From positions 1 to 7,379 of the forward strand of contig CAMPAJ010000079.1 of NCBI GenBank assembly GCA_946631805.1: a stretch of DNA of 7,379 nt, in the 5' to 3' direction. Positions within the stretch are counted from its first letter, which is position 1, and each line of letters starts with the position of its first letter. Both the position numbers and the translations under genes were made by a program. Origin of the DNA: an uncultured Eggerthellaceae bacterium. Its GTDB lineage: Bacteria > Actinomycetota > Coriobacteriia > Coriobacteriales > Eggerthellaceae. Below the pieces are notes generated by a model, which saw only the letters and a list, made by a program, of their open reading frames with translations, made no database searches and had not been told where the DNA came from. Positions 1 through 7,379 of the stretch are shown in pieces.

Positions 1-682
1 CGTGTATGGCGTCGACGATCGCCTGCGAATCGATTTTCATGCCGATTTCGTCGCCCGTCGCACGCATCGAGAACTTGTCGCCCACGATGTCGAGCGTGTA
101 GTTGGAAGGTATGGTGTCGAGCATCTCGATGACCTCGCCGTCCTGCTTCATCGAGATATCCAGGCCGGCTATGCGCGTGTTGGGCATGAACTGCCCGGAG
201 AACATGAGCGCAACGCCGGTGTACACAGCCGCGAGAACGCATGCAAGCACGACGAACGTGATGATGAACGCCTTCATGCCGCGGCGGTCCTTTTTCTGGG
301 GTATGTCCGGGAGCTTGGCCGCTTCGTAGGACATGACGGGTACGGGGGTTGGCTCGAGCGGGGCCCCTCCCGCCTTGACGTCGAAGCCAGCGAGCGGGTC
401 TTCGACGTCGTCTTGCGCTGGAGCGTTCGCGGCCGGCGTCATGGCGATAGTGGGTTGGGCATCCGATTGAACCGGGATCGCCTGCGTTTGGGCGGTGGGA
501 AGCGCGACGGTTTCCTGGGCTCCCAAGGCCTGCGTTGGCGAATCCGAGAGAGCAGCCTGCTCGCCTTCTGGAATGTCCTGCACGTGTTCGTCCGCCATTT
601 GCTTGGCGCCGTTGCTCGTAGTCTGCTTGTTTGCGGCGATCGCCCCTTGCGAGTGCTTGCCGATTGTTTTTTTCTTAGCCAT
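1..682 (-). CDS. Membrane-anchored VanW/PG_binding_4-like cell-wall protein, N-terminal part
   Basis: The first 227 residues of a protein that continues past the left edge are visible. Residues 1-135 are a low-complexity Ala/Gln/Pro/Thr-rich region that starts MAKKK and ends in the basic stretch KKDRRG, so this part should be cytoplasmic. Residues about 137-160 are one hydrophobic helix (FIITFVVLACVLAAVY). The outer part begins with an IAGLDIS motif (171-177) and reaches NYTLDIVGDKFSMRATGDEIGMKID. This resembles the start of the PG_binding_4 domain found in VanW-family proteins and in some L,D-transpeptidases; the domain call is from memory of the family. The catalytic or VanW part lies outside the window, so the two cannot be told apart. 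A role in peptidoglycan binding or modification outside the membrane is inferred. The ATG at 682-680 is the chosen start; a GAGG lies 12 bases upstream, which is long spacing. The gene diverges from the smpB operon. Confidence 0.8.
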   Translation of the reverse strand, partial: MAKKKTIGKHSQGAIAANKQTTSNGAKQMADEHVQDIPEGEQAALSDSPTQALGAQETVALPTAQTQAIPVQSDAQPTIAMTPAANAPAQDDVEDPLAGFDVKAGGAPLEPTPVPVMSYEAAKLPDIPQKKDRRGMKAFIITFVVLACVLAAVYTGVALMFSGQFMPNTRIAGLDISMKQDGEVIEMLDTIPSNYTLDIVGDKFSMRATGDEIGMKIDSQAIVDAIH

Positions 683-739
683 TCTGCGTTTCTGCCTCGT
701 GTCGCTATTCGGTTGAAACTTGTGTTTTGGTTAGTATCG

Positions 740-768
740 TATCTACACTTTAATCTGTCTTCTGGCAA
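740..768 (-). promoter_or_regulatory. Candidate promoter of the leftward cell-wall gene
   Basis: Read on the minus strand, TTGCCA (768-763) resembles a sigma-70 -35 box (5 of 6). It is followed after exactly 17 bases by TAGATA (745-740), a weak -10 (3 of 6). The start codon is about 58 bases downstream of the -10. The -35 is the last of three TTGCC elements at 7-bp spacing, so the exact box is uncertain. Confidence 0.35.
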
Positions 769-783
769 TCGGCAATTGGCAAG
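762..783. repeat. Three tandem GGCAA units with 7-bp period
   Basis: GGCAA occurs three times in a row as TGGCAAT, CGGCAAT and TGGCAAG, a perfect 7-bp period. The array overlaps the candidate -35 of the leftward gene. It may be an operator, a small slippage repeat or chance. Confidence 0.5.
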
Positions 784-929
784 GAATTTGTAACCAATAT
801 TCACGAAGACCTCACGTCATTCAGCCTATTTGCAAGGACGCGTTCGGCTTTTGGGATGGTGCGGTTGCGCTTTGCCCCATGTTCGGTAACTCCGTGTCCA
901 AGGACGAGTTTTTAGGTGTCTGGCGTTTC
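784..929. other. Intergenic stretch with no recognised feature
   Basis: Between the two divergent candidate promoters I find no convincing open reading frame with a ribosome binding site, no tRNA-like fold, no strong hairpin and no terminator. I looked for an ssrA (tmRNA) gene here because of the nearby smpB and saw none. Confidence 0.5.
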
Positions 930-957
930 TTTGCAGCGCTGTGACGCATGGTATGAT
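930..957 (+). promoter_or_regulatory. Extended -10 promoter of the smpB-rdgB-ligA operon
   Basis: TATGAT at 952-957 matches TATAAT in five of six positions. It is preceded by TGG (949-951), which gives the extended -10 form TGnTATGAT. A weak -35, TTTGCA, lies at 930-935 with a 16-bp spacer. Transcription should start near 964, which leaves a leader of about 26 bases before the ATG at 990. That start point also argues against the in-frame GTG at 963 as the first codon. Confidence 0.6.
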
Positions 958-989
958 TTCTCGTGAAAACGAAAGGATTGCCGAGCGCC

Positions 990-1268
990 ATGACGACCTA
1001 CCTAGCCCATTACAAATCTCCCGCTGCCGCCGACGTGCGTGGTGCCGGAGTGTTTGAGTTCGAAAGCGACGCGCGCGCCAACACGAAGGACAATTTGCGC
1101 GATGCCCGATTGAAGATGCTCGAAACGTTTGGAAAAGATGCCGCATCGTGGAATATCGAGAAAGTCGAGAAGAAGACCGCGAAAAGCGAGGCGCTCGACG
1201 GTCAGCTCACGCTTGACTTCCGTCCCGAAAAGAAACGGCGCCGCAAGCGCACCAAGGAGTATTGGTAA
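990..1268 (+). CDS. Small 92-aa basic-tailed protein upstream of smpB, unrecognised
   Basis: I do not recognise this protein. It begins MTTYLAHYKSPAAAD, has a polar middle (RANTKDNLRDARLKMLETFG, residues about 29-48) that looks helical, then a short DGQLTLDF segment, and ends in a very basic tail, RPEKKRRRKRTKEYW. No signal peptide or membrane segment is visible. The tail suggests contact with RNA or DNA, but that is inference. I chose the ATG at 990 over the in-frame GTG at 963 because the GTG has no ribosome binding site and sits at the predicted transcription start; AAGGA lies 12 bases before the ATG, slightly far. The stop TAA shares its last base with the ATG of smpB (TAATG), so the two are probably translationally coupled. 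It is the first gene of the operon. Confidence 0.8.
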   Translation: MTTYLAHYKSPAAADVRGAGVFEFESDARANTKDNLRDARLKMLETFGKDAASWNIEKVEKKTAKSEALDGQLTLDFRPEKKRRRKRTKEYW

Positions 1269-1750
1269 TGGCTGAATGGAATACGAAGAAACGCGATCGA
1301 AGGCCCATAGCTAAGAACCGGCGCGCGCTTCACGAATACGAAATTCTGGAAACCTACGAAGCTGGCATCGAGTTGACGGGCACCGAGGTGCGTTCGCTGC
1401 GCGAGAACAACTGCCAGCTAACCGATTGCTTCGCTCTTATTCGCGGTGGCGAGGTGTGGCTGCACAACGTCCACATCGCCCCCTATAGCAATGGAAACAT
1501 TGCCAATGTTGACCCGGATCGCAAGCGCAAACTGCTCCTGCATCGCCGCGAGATACGCCTGCTTGAACAAAAGACGCGCGAAAGGGGCCTTACGCTCGTG
1601 CCTGTTTCGATGTACTTCAAGGAGAACGCGCTTGTGAAGGTCGAGTTGGCATTGGCCCGTGGCAAGAAGATCTACGACAAGCGCCAGGCTATCGCCAAAC
1701 GCGATGCCCAGCGCGACATCGACCGAGCGATGAAAGACCGGTATCGGTAG
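1268..1750 (+). CDS. smpB: SsrA-binding protein SmpB
   Basis: SmpB binds tmRNA (ssrA) and brings it to ribosomes stalled without a stop codon, so that the nascent chain is tagged and the ribosome freed. The 160-aa product has the usual family length and hallmarks: KNRRALHEYEILETYEAGIELTGTEV near the N-terminus (about residues 18-43), HIAPYSNGN in the middle, DPDRKRKLLLHRREI (about 84-98), LVPVSMYFKENALVKVE, and the basic C-terminal tail starting GKKIYDKR, which in known SmpB proteins enters the mRNA channel. The start is the ATG at 1268, eight bases after AAGGAG; a TTG two codons upstream is in frame but poorly placed. The partner ssrA gene is not in the window. The family call is firm. Confidence 0.97.
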   Translation: MAEWNTKKRDRRPIAKNRRALHEYEILETYEAGIELTGTEVRSLRENNCQLTDCFALIRGGEVWLHNVHIAPYSNGNIANVDPDRKRKLLLHRREIRLLEQKTRERGLTLVPVSMYFKENALVKVELALARGKKIYDKRQAIAKRDAQRDIDRAMKDRYR

Positions 1751-1789
1751 GGGTTCTGTTCGAGGAGCGCCAGAGCAAAGGAGCACATC

Positions 1790-2374
1790 ATGGCCGACGA
1801 GTTCGAGACTGTGGAGTTGGAGTACTCCGAAGACGACGTTTTGTACTACATCGTGGACGAAGACGATAACGAGATCGGCTTTGCGTTGGAGGAAGACGGG
1901 CGCGAGGTCGAATACTACTACGAGGGCTTCGACGGCGACGACTACGAGGTCGTCGAGACTATCGTCGAAGAGGTCGAGCAGCCCGTGAAAAAAGCCGCAG
2001 AGCCTCAGAGGCTCGAGCCTGAAAAGGCCGAAGACCAGGGGCGTTTGCACAAGCTCGGGGCTATTGCCAGTTTCTCGGGCAACAAAGCCCGCAAGCGGGC
2101 CGAGGCTGAGCTGGACAAGGTCCGCAGCAAGGCAGAGGTGGGGGTCGACAAGGCCACCGAAGCCGTTGAGTCTGGCGGCAAGAAGATAAAGGAAAAGACC
2201 GACGGTGTGGACCTGGGCATCACGCGCGAAAGCGTTGCCGAGACGACGGCCGACTTGAACGCCATCGCCAAAGAGGGCGCCGAGACCGCCAAGGAGCTCA
2301 AGGAGGCGTACGACGAGATCATGGATTCGTTTGGCTTTCTCGTGCCCAAGAAGGTTCGCCGCCGCTTGCCGTAG
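1790..2374 (+). CDS. 194-aa acidic/helical protein, unrecognised
   Basis: I do not recognise a family. The protein has two halves. Residues 1-64 are extremely acidic, with 27 Asp/Glu against one Arg and seven Tyr, in an alternating pattern (VELEYSEDDVLYYIVDEDD) that suggests beta strands. Residues about 65-85 are a Pro/Lys/Glu linker. Residues about 98-177 are an Ala/Lys/Glu-rich amphipathic, probably coiled-coil or bundle-forming helix region. The C-terminus is basic (PKKVRRRLP). There is no signal peptide or transmembrane segment, so it should be cytoplasmic. AAAGGAG lies six bases before the ATG. It sits 39 bases after smpB and 35 bases before rdgB on the same strand, so it is probably in the same transcript. 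A protein- or nucleic-acid-binding scaffold is possible from the charge split, but this is speculation. Confidence 0.85.
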   Translation: MADEFETVELEYSEDDVLYYIVDEDDNEIGFALEEDGREVEYYYEGFDGDDYEVVETIVEEVEQPVKKAAEPQRLEPEKAEDQGRLHKLGAIASFSGNKARKRAEAELDKVRSKAEVGVDKATEAVESGGKKIKEKTDGVDLGITRESVAETTADLNAIAKEGAETAKELKEAYDEIMDSFGFLVPKKVRRRLP

Positions 2375-2409
2375 CGCATCGTACTTGTTCTAGAGCCTAA
2401 GGAGCTGTT

Positions 2410-5122
<2,713 letters not shown>

Positions 5123-5199
5123 CGGTATTGATGGGTTATGATAGCACGGCTGGCGTTTGTCGATGGGATGGGCGCGGCGTAGGCTGAAGGGGAGGCTTC

Positions 5200-6045
5200 A
5201 TGGGTCGCATTGATGATTTGAAAGGCGGGAACGGCGTGGAAGACATGAGCATAGCGTTTCCTGGAACGGATGGGTTCGAGGGGCCGTGGGCCTTGTACAA
5301 CCAGATGATAGAAGGCATTCCCGAGGGCGTGCTCGTTCGCGATTACTGTTTGGGGACTCACTGGTCCTACCTTGAGGCCGAAAGCGGCATGGGCATTGCT
5401 TGGACCGCAGGCGGTGGGAAGAAGCGCGCCTTCAAGGGCGATTTGAGGGGTCGTGAACTGCGCGAGGTAGCCCAGCTTTCCAAATCGTGGTGCTTCGAAG
5501 AGGCGACGTTGGGCATTGCGGCCTTGAACGCCTGGTATTCGCAGCGCGACAAGCTCGATCCTTTAGGCGCTCGATATGACGAGCCTGTTGACTTGCCGGA
5601 CGGCACGCGCAGGAAGCTCGATGCGTTCGAGCTTAATGCCGAATACATGGATGGCAAGAACGTTGTGATGGTCGGTCATTTTCCCCATCCGGAGCGCTTG
5701 GTCGAGCACGGCGCGTCCCTCACGATACTCGAGCGCAACGTGCGCGACGAGCTCGACACGCCCGATCCAGCATGCGAGTATGTTATCCCGCAGGCCGATT
5801 TGGTCTTCTATACGGGGGTGACGCTCATCAACAAGACGGCGCCCCGTTTGCTGCAACTCGCCCAGAACGCGCGCGTGGTCATGGTCGGGCCGAGCGTCGT
5901 CATGTCGCAGTCGCTGTTCGACTACGGCGTCGATATGCTGGCGGGCAGCGTGGTCGCCGACCCCGAAAAGACGCGGTTTGCCGTTCAGAATGGCGCCGGG
6001 CAGTTTTTCGGTGAGGCGTTGAGTATGCTTTACCTCGAGAAATAA
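5200..6045 (+). CDS. DUF4213/DUF364 protein, putative heavy-metal chelation family
   Basis: The 281-aa product looks like the two-domain DUF4213-DUF364 family, whose members have a Rossmann-like C-terminal domain and are annotated as putative heavy-metal chelators. No reaction is firmly assigned. The N-terminal domain (about 30-115) shows DYCLGTHWSYLEAESGMGIAW and LSKSWCFEEATLGIAALNAWYS. The DUF364 part (about 151-260) shows VVMVGHFPHPE, a candidate metal or ligand loop with H160 and H163, then LTILER, QADLVFYTGVTLINKT, VVMVGPSV and YGVDMLAGSVVADPE. No signal peptide or membrane helix is seen. The start ATG follows AAGGGGAGG closely. It lies 77 bases after ligA with no clear terminator between them, and a lone TATGAT at 5137-5142 lacks a good -35, so it may be cotranscribed with ligA or have a weak own promoter. 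A FecCD permease follows, and metal or cofactor handling is inferred from that. Confidence 0.88.
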   Translation: MGRIDDLKGGNGVEDMSIAFPGTDGFEGPWALYNQMIEGIPEGVLVRDYCLGTHWSYLEAESGMGIAWTAGGGKKRAFKGDLRGRELREVAQLSKSWCFEEATLGIAALNAWYSQRDKLDPLGARYDEPVDLPDGTRRKLDAFELNAEYMDGKNVVMVGHFPHPERLVEHGASLTILERNVRDELDTPDPACEYVIPQADLVFYTGVTLINKTAPRLLQLAQNARVVMVGPSVVMSQSLFDYGVDMLAGSVVADPEKTRFAVQNGAGQFFGEALSMLYLEK

Positions 6046-6070
6046 CGGCATCACAGCACCAGCACAACCG

Positions 6071-6104
6071 GGCCTCGTTCCGCAAGGAGCGAGGCCTTAT
6101 TTTC
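6071..6104 (+). terminator. Strong intrinsic terminator after the DUF364 gene
   Basis: The arms at 6071-6081 and 6086-6096 form an 11-bp GC-rich stem (GGCCTCGTTCC with GGAGCGAGGCC, one T-G wobble), closed by a GCAA tetraloop of the stable GNRA type and followed by TTATTTTC. It lies 25 bases after the stop codon and should end the ligA/DUF364 transcript, which makes the downstream permease a separate unit. Confidence 0.92.
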
Positions 6105-6209
6105 ATATCTTTTTGTTTCGTATATCCCTATTCATACCGTTTCATACCTTTTGAAATTTAAAATACCAGCTCACAATTATATAGTCTTGATATTAGAGCA
6201 ATATACGAA
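6102..6209. repeat. Cluster of TTCRTAY elements in an AT-rich upstream region
   Basis: Four copies of TTC(A/G)TA(T/C) lie on the plus strand at 6102-6108, 6117-6123, 6131-6137 and 6141-6147. A fifth is on the minus strand at 6203-6209. Two of these are also exact 9-bp inverted repeats, TTCGTATAT at 6117-6125 and ATATACGAA at 6201-6209. The copies at 6131 and 6141 are near-perfect 10-bp-spaced direct repeats (TTCATACC). The last copy falls inside the spacer of the candidate promoter, as an operator would. AT-richness makes some copies likely by chance. Confidence 0.4.
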
Positions 6210-6215
6210 TAGACT
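6187..6215 (+). promoter_or_regulatory. Candidate promoter of the FecCD permease unit
   Basis: TTGATA (6187-6192) and TAGACT (6210-6215) are separated by 17 bases and would start RNA near 6222, just before the first leader hairpin. An alternative is TTGAAA (6151-6156) with AATTAT (6175-6180), spacer 18. The region is markedly AT-rich compared with its surroundings, and the strong terminator upstream requires some promoter here. Confidence 0.45.
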
Positions 6216-6231
6216 TCGATAAGAAGGTAAT

Positions 6232-6275
6232 GCAATCCGAGCGAGGCGTACTGCATGAGGGAGGATTGCTTTTTT
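6232..6275 (+). terminator. Terminator-like hairpin within the leader (possible attenuator)
   Basis: GCAATCC (6232-6238) pairs perfectly with GGATTGC (6263-6269), and six T follow directly (6270-6275). The 7-bp stem is only moderately strong and the loop is long (24 bases), so termination may be partial. It sits between promoter and gene, not after a gene, which is why attenuation or a short RNA of about 50 bases is considered. Confidence 0.5.
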
Positions 6276-6298
6276 ATTCGCCTCGTCTAAGGCGAATA
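6275..6298 (+). other. Perfect 9-bp hairpin in the leader
   Basis: TATTCGCCT (6275-6283) and AGGCGAATA (6290-6298) form nine uninterrupted base pairs around a 6-base loop. The 5' arm can instead pair with 6242-6248 in the loop of the upstream hairpin, so the two structures exclude each other. No T run follows, so it is not itself a terminator. Confidence 0.65.
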
Positions 6299-6343
6299 GG
6301 TACGAAACGTGATGATTAGGACAACGTGCGGGAGTTTTGAGCA

Positions 6344-7379
6344 GTGAGTGACGTATTGGAATACTCGGCAGAAGATGTCGCAAGCGACGAGCGCGAGGCG
6401 GCTGCTCTGTTCGATTTGCGCCTGCCGCTATCCAAGAAAATCCTCATCGGATGCGCTGTCGTGGCCGTGTTCCTGTTCTCGTATTGCCTCGGCCGCTATT
6501 CCACCGACATCGGGACCATCGTACAAGGCACCGGGGAGGGCGTGACGGCCTTTTTCCTCAACATCGCTGAGGGCTGCACTTGGGATTGGGACTTGATGGA
6601 CTTCGTCAACCCAGCCTATCTGGCATCGGACGAGAGCCTCAACGCCGCGCTGTTCCACATTCGCTTGCCGCGCATCGTCGTCGTGCTGCTCGTGGGCGGC
6701 GCGCTCTCGATGGCCGGCGCGAGCTACCAGGGCATGTTCAAGAACCCGCTCGTGTCGCCCGACCTCTTGGGCGCTTCGGCGGGCGCGAGCTTCGGCGCAT
6801 GTCTGGCCATGCTGCTCAACCTGCCTAACGCATTCATCCAGCTGTTCGCGTTTGCGGGCGGCATGCTGGCTGTTGGATGCGTTGTGGGGCTCAATCGGGC
6901 GATACGCGGTGACGCCATGCTCGGCCTCATCCTGGGCGGCATCCTGGTGGGCACGCTGTTCCAATCGGGCACCTCCATCGTCAAGCTCGTCGCCGACGCC
7001 GATGACAAGTTGCCCGCCATTACGTTCTGGCTCATGGGGAGCTTCGCGGGCATCACGGTCATGGATTTCCTGATCGTCCTGCTTCCCATGCTCATAGGCT
7101 TTGCCCTGCTTATGTCGCAACGCTGGAAGCTCAACGTTCTGTCGTTCGGCGAGGAAGAAGCGCGCAGCCTCGGCATCAACACGGCCCGTACGCGTCTTAT
7201 CGTCATATTTGCAGCCACGTTGCTTTCATCGTGCTCTGTTGCGGTGGCGGGCATCATCGGCTGGATCGGCCTGGTCGTTCCGCATCTTGCACGCGCTATC
7301 GTCGGCCCGAACTACCGGTTGCTCCTGCCCACCACGCTTGCCGTGGGCGCGGTGTTCCTGCTGCTGGTGGACGATGTGG
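6344..7379 (+). CDS. FecCD/BtuC-type ABC transporter permease, C-terminus cut
   Basis: This is an inner-membrane permease subunit that would import an iron-siderophore, haem or corrinoid together with a substrate-binding protein and an ATPase, which presumably follow outside the window. 345 residues are visible. A cytoplasmic acidic head (1-30) precedes the first helix (about 32-50). The family signature IRLPRIVVVLLVGGALSMAGASYQG then KNPLVSPDLLGASAGASFGA spans 106-152. Later come ITFWLMGSFAG (226-236), the ATPase-contacting region SFGEEEARSLGI (267-278) and GIIGWIGLVVPHLARAIVGPNYRLLLP (303-329). The loop between helix 1 and the RLPR motif (about 51-105) is longer than the roughly 25-30 residues I expect in this family. 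The GTG start has GGGAG nine bases upstream and an in-frame TGA two codons before it, so no earlier start is possible. The substrate cannot be read from the sequence. Confidence 0.92.
   Translation, partial: MSDVLEYSAEDVASDEREAAALFDLRLPLSKKILIGCAVVAVFLFSYCLGRYSTDIGTIVQGTGEGVTAFFLNIAEGCTWDWDLMDFVNPAYLASDESLNAALFHIRLPRIVVVLLVGGALSMAGASYQGMFKNPLVSPDLLGASAGASFGACLAMLLNLPNAFIQLFAFAGGMLAVGCVVGLNRAIRGDAMLGLILGGILVGTLFQSGTSIVKLVADADDKLPAITFWLMGSFAGITVMDFLIVLLPMLIGFALLMSQRWKLNVLSFGEEEARSLGINTARTRLIVIFAATLLSSCSVAVAGIIGWIGLVVPHLARAIVGPNYRLLLPTTLAVGAVFLLLVDDV

Larger units (their letters stand above)
6222..6343 (+). promoter_or_regulatory. Candidate structured leader of the permease mRNA
   Basis: About 120 bases lie between the likely transcription start and the GTG start. 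Within them are a terminator-like hairpin (6232-6275), a perfect 9-bp hairpin (6275-6298), and a 7-bp perfect complementarity between 6242-6248 (CGAGGCG) and 6279-6285 (CGCCTCG), which can replace the second hairpin or form a pseudoknot with the first. This arrangement is typical of RNA-level control. It matches no riboswitch, T-box or other leader family that I recognise; in particular I see no B12-box. The ligand or trigger, if any, is unknown. Confidence 0.45.

Noticed and set aside
2..793. Long plus-strand open frame (263 codons) opposite the leftward cell-wall gene
   Set aside because: It is Arg/His/Leu-rich with no family resemblance and no ribosome binding site visible. The minus-strand frame has a credible membrane protein with a recognisable domain start, so this is an antisense shadow.
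963..989. GTG at 963 as the start of the small protein before smpB
   Set aside because: No ribosome binding site precedes it, and the predicted transcription start from the extended -10 promoter falls at about the same base. The ATG at 990 has AAGGA upstream.
683..989. tmRNA (ssrA) gene near smpB
   Set aside because: No tRNA-like ends and no tag-peptide reading frame with a typical Ala-rich end are visible in this stretch.
5123..5199. Promoter for the DUF364 gene using TATGAT at 5137-5142
   Set aside because: No acceptable -35 lies at 15-19 bases upstream and no TGn extension is present, so it is only mentioned in the gene entry.
6222..6343. Cobalamin riboswitch ahead of the BtuC-like permease
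   Set aside because: The leader is too short (about 120 bases) and I see no B12-box-like segment. The structures present do not match that class.

Overview
This is a GC-rich bacterial window of 7.4 kb with compact operons, GTG/ATG starts and clear AAGGAG-type ribosome binding sites. Codon use and protein character suggest a high-GC Gram-positive. My inference is an actinobacterium of the Coriobacteriia/Eggerthellales kind, but nothing in the window fixes the taxon.

Layout. (1) Bases 1-682, minus strand: the N-terminal part of a membrane-anchored cell-wall protein, with a low-complexity cytoplasmic head, one transmembrane helix and the beginning of a VanW/PG_binding_4-like extracellular domain. 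The gene runs off the left edge. (2) Bases 683-989: a divergent intergenic region with a candidate promoter on each side. The right-hand one is a good extended -10 promoter. (3) Bases 990-5122, plus strand: a tight five-gene operon of a 92-aa basic-tailed protein (unrecognised), smpB (trans-translation), a 194-aa acidic/helical protein (unrecognised), rdgB (XTP/dITP pyrophosphatase) and ligA (NAD+-dependent DNA ligase). Two junctions overlap (TAATG and ATGAGTGA), so translational coupling is likely. The recognised members deal with stalled ribosomes, a cleaned nucleotide pool and sealed DNA nicks, a housekeeping quality-control set. (4) Bases 5200-6045: a DUF4213/DUF364 protein (putative heavy-metal chelation family), closed by a strong intrinsic terminator with a GCAA loop. 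(5) Bases 6105-6343: an AT-rich regulatory region with repeated TTCRTAY elements, a candidate promoter and a leader that carries a terminator-like hairpin, a perfect 9-bp hairpin and a competing long-range pairing. (6) Bases 6344 to the end: a FecCD/BtuC-type ABC permease for iron-siderophore, haem or corrinoid uptake, cut by the right edge.

The least ordinary part is the leader at about 6222-6343. Its pairings suggest RNA-level control of the metal/cofactor importer, but it matches no riboswitch class I recognise. Both small unrecognised operon proteins also deserve a look. The rest is conserved housekeeping.
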